DNA from: Acidimicrobiales bacterium
Lineage (GTDB): Bacteria; Actinomycetota; Acidimicrobiia; Acidimicrobiales; RAAP-2
Reading direction: 5' to 3'
Assembly (NCBI GenBank): GCA_017883105.1
Contig: JADGOF010000048.1
Location: 1-10,602, forward strand
Length of the DNA stretch: 10,602 nucleotides
The position numbers were made by a program, and so were the translations under genes. The notes under the pieces are model-generated. The model was not told the DNA's origin and searched no databases. It saw only the letters and a program-made list of their open reading frames with translations. This document shows, one piece after another, positions 6,296 through 10,602 of this stretch (positions within the stretch are counted from its first letter, which is position 1; every line of letters starts with the position of its first letter).

Positions 6296-7333
6296 ATGGC
6301 ACCCGGTAACCGCAAGAACCCCCAGCGAGCGACAGCGTCCGACTCGACCTACACGCTGCTGGAGTTCATGGCGGACTTCCCCGACGACGAGACTTGCTTG
6401 AACTGGCTGTGGCGGACGCGATACGCCCCGGACGGTGAGACCGCGTTCTGTCAGCGCTGCGAGACCGAGCGGACGTTCAAGCGGTACACGTCCAAGCAGC
6501 AGCGACAGGACTGGACGTGCACGGCCTGTGGCCTTCACGTGCATCCGACAGCGGGGACGATCTACCACAAGTCCTCCACGGGCCTTCATCTTTGGTTCTA
6601 CGCCATGTACCTCATGACGAGCACTCGTTGTGGCATTTCTGCCAAGCAACTTGAGAGAGAGCTGGGCGTGACCTACAAGACGGCCTGGCGCATGTTCAAC
6701 CTCATCCGCAATCAGCTCATGGAGCAAGACCCCGACGAGAAGTTGACCAATCGGGTCGAGATGGATGAGACCTACGTGGGCGGCAAGCCTCGGGCCACGG
6801 ACAGGGCCAAGTGGCAAAAGCCTGGTCTCACGGTCCAGTCCCAGGCCGTCTCGTGGGCGCACGACAAAAAGACACCCATCTTCGGCATGGTCCAGCGCAA
6901 CGACAAGGTGTGGGAGGACGGGAAGACCAAAGCCACCGTCACCAACTACGGCAATGTCGTCGCCTACGTGGTGCCCAAGAAAATGCAGTCGGACGTGATC
7001 CGGCTCATGGACGACCAGGTCAAGGATGGCACGACCATCTACACCGATGACTCGCGGCTCTACGACTGGATGGACAAAAGCGGCTGGGAGCACCACAAGG
7101 TGCGCCATAGCAGGGGTTCGTATGTCGCCAACTACCAGATTCACACCCAACAGATCGAAGGGTTCTGGTCGCTGGTGAAGCGCGGCATCTCGGGTACGCA
7201 TCACGCGGTATCCCCGAAGTGGTTGCAGGGGTACGTGAACGAGTATGTCTGGCGGTACAACCACCGAGACAACGGCCGAGGAATGTTCTCGGCGCTACTG
7301 CTCCGGTCGGCTTTCCCCTTGGCTACGCCTTGA
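6296..7333 (+). CDS. IS1595-family transposase (ISXO2-like DDE)
   Basis: The 345-residue protein carries out cut-and-paste or copy movement of the surrounding element through its terminal repeats. An N-terminal zinc ribbon has C52, C55, C75 and C78 (FCQRC ... WTCTACG), followed by a helix-turn-helix-like stretch (ISAKQLERELGVTYKTAWRM, 114-133). The ISXO2-like DDE core has D157 in MDETYVGGKP, D251 or D252 in IYTDDSRLYD, and E288 in HTQQIEGFWSLVKRG, followed by the family block GTHHAVSPKWLQGYVNEY. All catalytic residues are present and length is normal, so it looks functional. ATG 6296 is supported by a promoter that places transcription start at the codon. The 3' end overlaps the convergent ribbon-helix-helix gene by 11 nt. 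Confidence 0.95.
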   Translation: MAPGNRKNPQRATASDSTYTLLEFMADFPDDETCLNWLWRTRYAPDGETAFCQRCETERTFKRYTSKQQRQDWTCTACGLHVHPTAGTIYHKSSTGLHLWFYAMYLMTSTRCGISAKQLERELGVTYKTAWRMFNLIRNQLMEQDPDEKLTNRVEMDETYVGGKPRATDRAKWQKPGLTVQSQAVSWAHDKKTPIFGMVQRNDKVWEDGKTKATVTNYGNVVAYVVPKKMQSDVIRLMDDQVKDGTTIYTDDSRLYDWMDKSGWEHHKVRHSRGSYVANYQIHTQQIEGFWSLVKRGISGTHHAVSPKWLQGYVNEYVWRYNHRDNGRGMFSALLLRSAFPLATP

Positions 7334-7493
7334 CGTACTGACGAAGAGCAAAGCGAATCGCCTGCGCGACCGAGCGCTCGTCCGTCCGGGCCTTCGCCTT
7401 CACTGCTTCGTGCAGTTCGGCGGGCATACGCACCATCACCGGATGAATCTCGGTGGTCTCCGGGTCGTAGTCGAGGTCTACGGGTTTGGCCAT
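7323..7493 (-). CDS. Ribbon-helix-helix (CopG/Arc-like) DNA-binding protein
   Basis: The 56-residue protein starts MAKPVDLDYDPETTEIHPVM. It then has a short beta strand (VMVRMPAE) and two helices (LHEAVKAKARTDERSVAQAI and RFALRQYVKA), the usual layout of a ribbon-helix-helix repressor or antitoxin. The frame can be extended to 101 residues, but ATG 7493 gives the family-like length and has a TACAGT -10 six nt upstream, again suggesting a leaderless mRNA. A dyad just upstream could be its own operator. It converges on the transposase with an 11-nt overlap, so it may dampen transposase expression by repression or by antisense transcription. No toxin partner is adjacent on the same strand, so an antitoxin role is not shown. 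Confidence 0.82.
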   Translation of the reverse strand: MAKPVDLDYDPETTEIHPVMVRMPAELHEAVKAKARTDERSVAQAIRFALRQYVKA

Positions 7494-7499
7494 AAGTCC

Positions 7500-7518
7500 A
7501 CTGTAATTCACGCGAATT
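7500..7518 (-). promoter_or_regulatory. Promoter and dyad operator of the ribbon-helix-helix gene
   Basis: On the minus strand TACAGT (7505-7500) fits TANNNT and lies 6 nt before the ATG. Overlapping its upstream edge is the dyad AATTC-ACGC-GAATT (7505-7518), AT-rich against its surroundings. That position fits autoregulation by the encoded protein. No clear -35 is seen. Confidence 0.5.
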
Positions 7519-7656
7519 GCCAGGTGGGGGACCATCCGCGCTTGCGTTCGCCAGGCGCGCGACCAATTGAGACTGACACAAACATCGCTGGTCAGGCCGG
7601 GGTTTCCTTCCAAAGTCCCCCCGACCAACCAGCTTCACGGAAAGGCAAAGCTCAGT

Positions 7657-7839
7657 ATGAACAAGAAACCGGAAAGATACAACCCCGGCGAGAAGGCTCC
7701 GAACTCGGGGATCTACCGCCAGTACGGGCCGAGGGGCGGTCGCACAGCCGAAACCGCAGTGTCTGTGCGAGGTCGCCAATTGCCCCCGACTGACGGACCG
7801 GGTCGCACCTGGGGGCTGGACGAAGAGTCCGGCAAGTAG
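7657..7839 (+). CDS. YjzC-like small protein
   Basis: The 60-residue protein begins MNKKPERYNPGEKAPNSGIY. It contains the GEKAP-SGIY and TVSVRGRQLPPT-like pattern (here AVSVRGRQLPPTDGPGRTW) that recalls the short YjzC-type proteins of unknown function. ATG 7657 is preceded by GGAAAGG at 11 nt. An extended frame from 7567 would add a non-conserved leader and is not preferred. No membrane helix, signal peptide or catalytic motif is visible. It may be the first gene of a plus-strand unit with the HEPN-like genes, although a hairpin follows it. The resemblance is from memory. Confidence 0.65.
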   Translation: MNKKPERYNPGEKAPNSGIYRQYGPRGGRTAETAVSVRGRQLPPTDGPGRTWGLDEESGK

Positions 7840-7844
7840 GACCG

Positions 7845-7887
7845 AGGAACGATCGTGCCTACCAGCGTTGCTAGGCCGGTCGTTCCT
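7845..7887. terminator. Possible bidirectional terminator between convergent genes
   Basis: AGGAACGA (7845-7852) pairs perfectly with TCGTTCCT (7880-7887). Inside it GCCTA (7857-7861) pairs with TAGGC (7872-7876). It lies between the YjzC-like gene and the convergent 47-aa gene, whose stop codon is inside the structure. Only a weak pyrimidine run follows (TTCCTTCTTC), so terminator strength is uncertain. Confidence 0.4.
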
Positions 7888-8014
7888 TCTTCGGCTTCGC
7901 CACCTTGCCCAGGTCACGGAAGACCTCTTCCCGACTCGGAATCGGAATCTCCGCTGGTGGTCCCTCCTTGGGGAGCGTTTCCTGTGTCGGCTTGTGGCCG
8001 TTGCTCTTTGGCAT
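7871..8014 (-). CDS. Small hypothetical protein, 47 aa
   Basis: ATG 8014 has a GGAGG (8022-8018) only 3 nt upstream, short but workable spacing. The protein starts MPKSNGHKPTQETLPKEGPP, continues AEIPIPSREEVFRDLGKVAK and ends PKKERPA. It is charged, Pro/Lys-rich and probably largely disordered around one short helix (SREEVFRDLGKVAK). No family or function is recognised. It is divergent from the HEPN-like gene, with only 22 bp between the start codons. The frame can be extended upstream to 8161, but that part is antisense to the HEPN-like gene. Confidence 0.5.
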   Translation of the reverse strand: MPKSNGHKPTQETLPKEGPPAEIPIPSREEVFRDLGKVAKPKKERPA

Positions 8015-8036
8015 CTGCCTCCAAGGGTAGTGGCTG

Positions 8037-8837
8037 ATGGCGGACCTCGGGGGGGTAGAAGCCAAGCTCAAGCGGGCAGAGTCGCACATTACCGAGCTGC
8101 AAGTTCTTATCGGGGCGCGGTTCGATGTCAACACGGATTTCTTCCGGCGTGAGGAACACACAGATCCGTCGAAGTACGTCTACAAGATCGACGTAGTCCC
8201 GAAGGTCGATCCCGAGTGGAAGGTCATCATTGGCGAGACCATCTTCAACATGCGATCGGCGCTCGATCACCTTGCTCAGCAACTCGTGGAGTTCGACAAG
8301 GGAACCCCGGACAAACACACGCAATTCCCCATCCGCGAGTCCATTTTCAATGAGCATGGAAAGGAGAGCTTGACGACGATCCGTCCAGGCAGGCGAAGTC
8401 GGGCCATTGTTCAGGCTGTCGAAGCCGTACAGCCGTACCAGAGAGGGCACGACTTCGCCAAGCATCACCTGTGGATCCTGAACCACCTGTCGAACATCGA
8501 CAAGCACCGCCTCCTCTTGTCTGCTGTCAGCCGAATTGATCCCACCGCCTCGTGGTGGGGCAGCGATTTGGGTGCTCCCCCCATCAGCCCTCAGTTCACC
8601 TGGCACCCGCTCGAAGACGGCGATGAAGTGGCGAGCTTCGAGTTCGGAGATGCAAAGCCTGATCCAGACTTCGATCCGCACCTGTCGCTGACGGTATCCC
8701 TCGATGAGGGACCACCCAACGGCATCATCCGGATTTTCCCGGTCGTGCAGCTCCTCGCGGCGATCCACTGGTATATCGGGTTCAACATCAGTATGGAGTT
8801 CGCCCCGCTGATGGTCGTTCCCTTTGAGTGGCCCTGA
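8037..8837 (+). CDS. Uncharacterised HEPN-like protein 1 (RSALDH...NIDKHR type)
   Basis: The 266-residue protein starts MADLGGVEAKLKRAESHITE with a helical N-terminus. A helix with FNMRSALDHLAQQLVEF (about 70-86) contains R73-x4-H78, which fits the RX4-6H motif of HEPN RNases, with the usual polar residue after the Arg. FPIRESIF (97-104) and LNHLSNIDKHRLLLSA (148-163) follow; I recall this R-S-A-L-D-H-L ... N-I-D-K-H-R pattern from a widespread family of unknown function. The C-terminal half is beta-rich and has no motif I recognise. SD AAGGG (8023-8027) lies 9 nt before the ATG. The next gene follows after 65 nt, probably in one transcript. RNase activity is inference. Confidence 0.72.
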   Translation: MADLGGVEAKLKRAESHITELQVLIGARFDVNTDFFRREEHTDPSKYVYKIDVVPKVDPEWKVIIGETIFNMRSALDHLAQQLVEFDKGTPDKHTQFPIRESIFNEHGKESLTTIRPGRRSRAIVQAVEAVQPYQRGHDFAKHHLWILNHLSNIDKHRLLLSAVSRIDPTASWWGSDLGAPPISPQFTWHPLEDGDEVASFEFGDAKPDPDFDPHLSLTVSLDEGPPNGIIRIFPVVQLLAAIHWYIGFNISMEFAPLMVVPFEWP

Positions 8838-8902
8838 GCAGCCCCTCATCGAGCGCCACTACCCAACACGACAAAGCAACCCACAGAAGAGGAAGGAAAC
8901 TC

Positions 8903-9442
8903 ATGGATCTCATGCTGTTGCGTGTATTCCAATGCCAAGTAGAAGTGCAGTGCGGAATCGCCCTGCGTGCGGCGAACGAATTGGAGCAACCCGAAACGGT
9001 TTGGGCATCGGTTCAAAATCTGCTCAATGCCGTGGCCAACATCTCCAAGGCCTGTTGGGGTTCTGGCGGAAAACTCGCGGCCGAGAGGGAGCCCCTGCGA
9101 AGCAGCCTGCAACTGGCAGACTCGTCTCCGATCCGGTGGACGACAGTCCGAAACCACTGGGAACATTTCGATGAGCGCTTGGATGAATGGTGGTCGGGTT
9201 CTCCCCATCACAACTTCATAGACATGAATGTCATGCCTCGCAGCGCCATCCACATCCAAGGGATGACGGACCTCGACTGGTTTCGCAACCTTGATCCCCA
9301 AAGCGGCGAACTGACGTTCTGGGGCGACACGTTCGACCTTCCAACGATCGTCAATGAAGTTCGGCGCATACAGCCCATCGCTGCGGCAGAAGCAAACAAG
9401 CACAATTCGGAGCCGCCCAACAGTGGGGGCATAGGCCAGTAG
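8903..9442 (+). CDS. Uncharacterised HEPN-like protein 2 (RNxxxH)
   Basis: The 179-residue protein starts MDLMLLRVFQCQVEVQCGIA. Its first 100 residues look all-helical, ending in TTVRNHWEHFDERLDEWW, where R83-N84-x3-H88 is the classic HEPN RNxxxH form. The C-terminal part is beta-like (FIDMNVMPRSAIHIQGMTDL and TFWGDTFDLP). ATG 8903 has a good SD, GAGGAAGGAAACTC before it; the frame extends 25 residues further up, but that part reads as non-coding. It follows the first HEPN-like gene by 65 nt, suggesting the two act together. Its last 235 nt overlap a convergent frame on the other strand. Whether it is an RNase toxin, an antitoxin-like partner or a structural relative is unknown. Confidence 0.75.
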   Translation: MDLMLLRVFQCQVEVQCGIALRAANELEQPETVWASVQNLLNAVANISKACWGSGGKLAAEREPLRSSLQLADSSPIRWTTVRNHWEHFDERLDEWWSGSPHHNFIDMNVMPRSAIHIQGMTDLDWFRNLDPQSGELTFWGDTFDLPTIVNEVRRIQPIAAAEANKHNSEPPNSGGIGQ

Positions 9443-9603
9443 CAGCGTTTATTCGCTGGGTGTGGCCAAGGACCACCGCAATGCTCCGAGTGGTTGACCT
9501 CCCACTCATGCCTCAATTCTTCGCGAAGTTGAGCGTTCTCTAGTTCAAGTTGGACGGTCATCTCTTGCGGATCGCCATTGCCGGGCACCGGCCCTACGCT
9601 CAC
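9208..9603 (-). CDS. Small Cys/His protein coupled to the membrane protein gene
   Basis: GTG 9603 overlaps the membrane protein stop as GTGA, so translation is probably coupled. The first 64 residues look like a real protein: a helical, possibly coiled stretch (MTVQLELENAQLREELRHEW, 15-34), then VNHSEHCGGPWPHPANKRCY with W56 next, giving H38, H41, C42, H48 and C54 as possible metal ligands. After about residue 65 the frame runs antisense through the HEPN-like gene to 9208. That tail may be fortuitous, arising if the ancestral stop was lost. ATG 9561 is an alternative start but has a poor SD. I recall similar short proteins with a Cys/His-Trp pattern, function unknown. Coupling to a 2-TM protein suggests a shared task. 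Confidence 0.55.
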   Translation of the reverse strand: MSVGPVPGNGDPQEMTVQLELENAQLREELRHEWEVNHSEHCGGPWPHPANKRCYWPMPPLLGGSELCLFASAAAMGCMRRTSLTIVGRSNVSPQNVSSPLWGSRLRNQSRSVIPWMWMALRGMTFMSMKL

Positions 9604-10259
9604 CGGGCACCGTCCGCTGGTAGCTCGCCCACAAGCGCACTGATGATGGCGACCTTCCGTTCAAGATGGGGAACAAATCGGTCCATACGTGGCGGCAAAT
9701 CGCTGACTCTCGGATGCCAGAACTCCCCAGTCGATCCAACTATTTGAGTAACGGTCGTGGCTGATATCGCCTCCCATTGATTCGCTTCTTCCCACAACTG
9801 ATCCATTTCAGACTCGCTCCCCGGACCAGAGGCGAAACTGCGGGCGCGATCAAGAATGACATTGCCCTCGTCCAGGCACTCGGTCAGCCGCCTTCTCCGC
9901 TCGCTGAGGGGCACCATCCGGGGACGAAGGTGCCGGTCATACTCCGTGCGGACCTCATCGCGCTGACGGGCGGGCGTAACGATGGCAACGACAAGGAACA
10001 CAACACCGACCAGCGCCAGGAACGCTACAATCGCCGCGCCGACGGCGGCGAATACCGTCCAGAACAGACCTTGGCTGCTGGCGATGACGCCTCCGGCCAC
10101 GCCTCCGGCTGCCATCACAACCGCCGTCATGAGTTGACCCCGACTCGATTCGAGCCTGGTCGCTGCATCTCTCGCTGCCCTTGGCCAAGAAGATTCCCAG
10201 CCGTCCCCAGTGGGAGGAGCAAAGAGGTGACGCAACGCTGAAAATATGCGGCGGAACAT
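9600..10259 (-). CDS. Two-TM membrane protein with cytosolic helical domain
   Basis: The 219-residue protein has an amphipathic basic N-terminus (MFRRIFSALRHLFAPP) and two adjacent hydrophobic helices, about 43-62 (LMTAVVMAAGGVAGGVIAS) and 67-94. A long charged region follows (TPARQRDEVRTEYDRHLRPR; later WEEANQWEAISATTVTQI), predicted helical. This 2-TM-plus-cytosolic-helix layout is shared by SLATT and other 2TM effectors of bacterial conflict systems, but also by many ordinary actinobacterial membrane proteins, so the match is structural only. ATG 10259 has AGGGGG 7 nt upstream. A stronger SD with another ATG lies further up at 10303 in a different frame. The next gene is coupled by a GTGA overlap. 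It is the rightmost cargo gene and reads inward from the right end. Confidence 0.78.
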   Translation of the reverse strand: MFRRIFSALRHLFAPPTGDGWESSWPRAARDAATRLESSRGQLMTAVVMAAGGVAGGVIASSQGLFWTVFAAVGAAIVAFLALVGVVFLVVAIVTPARQRDEVRTEYDRHLRPRMVPLSERRRRLTECLDEGNVILDRARSFASGPGSESEMDQLWEEANQWEAISATTVTQIVGSTGEFWHPRVSDLPPRMDRFVPHLERKVAIISALVGELPADGAR

Positions 10260-10302
10260 AACGAACCCCCTGGTACGAGTGACCTGGGGCCTCTCCCCGT
10301 CA

Positions 10303-10317
10303 TAGGGTAACCTCCTT
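10303..10317 (-). promoter_or_regulatory. Strong SD and ATG for an out-of-frame leader ORF
   Basis: AAGGAGG (10317-10311), 7 nt before ATG 10303, is the best SD in the cargo. It directly abuts the right inverted repeat. The frame it opens runs 58 codons to a TGA at 10129-10127 and overlaps the membrane protein gene out of frame. Its peptide (MTGRGPRSLVPGGS...) looks non-conserved. It may be a leader that controls the downstream ATG 10259, or a relic of another start. A small GGGG/CCCC hairpin (10286-10298) lies between the two starts. Confidence 0.35.
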
Positions 10318-10340
10318 TATACAGTGAAGGTATAGATGCC
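10318..10340 (-). repeat. Right terminal inverted repeat (IRR)
   Basis: Read from the right end inward it begins GGCATCTATACCTTCACT and ends GTATA, matching the left repeat at 20 of 23 positions. The hexamer equal to the left -35 is TTCACT here, one base off TTGACT. Confidence 0.9.
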
Positions 10341-10348
10341 CTAGATGG
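10341..10348. repeat. Right copy of 8-bp target-site duplication
   Basis: CTAGATGG, identical to 6240-6247, directly follows the right inverted repeat. Confidence 0.9.
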
Positions 10349-10353
10349 TCACG

Positions 10354-10359
10354 TATTAT
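10354..10359 (+). promoter_or_regulatory. -10 box of the ArsR-family gene
   Basis: TATTAT lies 6 nt before GTG 10366, again a leaderless arrangement. The positions 17-18 bp upstream now fall in the right inverted repeat (TATAGA or GTATAG), which is not a -35. The original TTGACA is stranded at 6229-6234. Confidence 0.7.
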
Positions 10360-10365
10360 CTCTGT

Positions 10366-10602
10366 GTGGACATGGTGTTCAAGGCCCTCGCCGATCCGAC
10401 GCGGCGCAGCTTGCTCGACGAGCTCTTCCGGCAGGACGGGCAGACGTTGGGTGCGCTCGAGGAGCGCTTCGAGATGACGCGCTTCGGCGTGATGAAGCAT
10501 CTGAGGCTGTTGGAGGAGGCGGGCCTGGTGGTGACCAAGCGGCACGGCCGCGAGAAGCTCCACTTCTTGAACCCGGTCCCGATCCGGCTCGTCCACGACC
10601 GG
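10366..10602 (+). CDS. ArsR-family winged-helix regulator, C-terminus outside window
   Basis: The 79 codons to the window edge give VFKALADPTRRSLLDELF, then EERFEMTRFGVMKHLRLLEE and AGLVVTKRHGREKLHFLNPV. This is the ArsR winged helix: the ALADPTRR start, the recognition helix MTRFGVMKHLRLLEEAGLV and the wing RHGREKLHFLNP. Proteins of this subgroup often sit next to, or are fused with, an SRPBCC (AHSA1-like) domain, which would lie beyond the window. No metal-binding cysteines are seen. GTG 10366 is chosen because the -10 is 6 nt upstream; ATG 10372, two codons on, is the alternative. The transposon has split its promoter, so normal expression has probably been changed. Confidence 0.9.
   Translation, partial: MDMVFKALADPTRRSLLDELFRQDGQTLGALEERFEMTRFGVMKHLRLLEEAGLVVTKRHGREKLHFLNPVPIRLVHDR

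Larger units (their letters stand above)
6248..10340. mobile_element. Complete IS1595-family transposon with cargo genes (4,093 bp)
   Basis: Both ends are defined by 23-bp inverted repeats (6248-6270 and 10318-10340; 20 of 23 identical) and flanked by an exact 8-bp duplication, CTAGATGG. The transposase gene starts 25 bp inside the left end. No second right end is seen close behind the transposase, so the unit of movement is the whole 4.1 kb. The other genes (7323-10259) are cargo: a ribbon-helix-helix protein, a YjzC-like protein, a 47-aa protein, two HEPN-like proteins, a 2-TM membrane protein and a Cys/His protein. Carriage of passenger genes is known for some IS1595-family members. The cargo is visibly less GC-rich than the flanks. 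Intact ends, an intact transposase and identical duplications point to a fairly recent insertion. Confidence 0.9.

Noticed and set aside
5855..7264. 469-aa minus-strand frame
   Set aside because: Most of it is antisense to the transposase and it crosses the transposon boundary; no family resemblance.
7334..7560. A nearer right end for a simple IS just after the transposase
   Set aside because: No sequence resembling the inverted of the left repeat is found there; the matching end with the target duplication is at 10318-10348.
1..10602. CRISPR array or integrase-type att sites
   Set aside because: No regularly spaced direct repeats and no tyrosine or serine recombinase gene are present.

Overview
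The window reads as a high-GC actinobacterial chromosome, with one horizontally acquired element of visibly lower GC. Support for Actinomycetota: GC-rich third codon positions in the flanking genes, an imuA'-imuB-dnaE2 mutasome operon, a LexA box of the GAAC-N4-GTTC type, and several genes whose -10 box sits 6-7 nt before the start codon, as in leaderless transcripts. The class cannot be fixed from the sequence; something near Acidimicrobiia is only a guess.

Left part (1-5650), minus strand throughout. Positions 1-318 hold the N-terminal part of a small two-helix membrane protein. A 249-base gap follows, with one imperfect tandem repeat. Then, in transcription order, come imuA' (5637-4837), imuB (4835-3747) and dnaE2 (3732-568). 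They are tightly packed (1 nt and 14 nt apart) and form the SOS-induced error-prone translesion synthesis cassette. A near-perfect LexA operator (5631-5644) overlaps the imuA' start codon. ImuB is unusually short: it appears to lack the start of the palm and the little-finger region.

Middle part (5651-6239). No gene can be called with confidence. The stretch is rich in inverted repeats, including a set of stems at 5776-5873 that would fold as a closed three-way junction, a 10-bp hairpin and a nested hairpin.

Right part (6240-10348). This is a complete 4,093-bp IS1595-family transposon at 6248-10340. It has 23-bp terminal inverted repeats (20/23 identical) and an exact 8-bp target duplication, CTAGATGG. 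The transposase lies at the left end. The cargo is a ribbon-helix-helix protein, a YjzC-like small protein, a 47-residue protein, two HEPN-like proteins in tandem, a 2-TM membrane protein and a small Cys/His protein coupled to it by a GTGA overlap. Membrane protein plus HEPN-motif proteins on a mobile element resembles a defence or toxin module, but that role is inferred.

Right flank (10366-10602). This is the start of an ArsR-family regulator. Removing the element and one duplication copy restores TTGACA-18 bp-TATTAT with a GTGAC-N6-GTCAC dyad in the spacer. The element therefore landed inside the promoter and putative operator of this regulator and separated its -35 from its -10.
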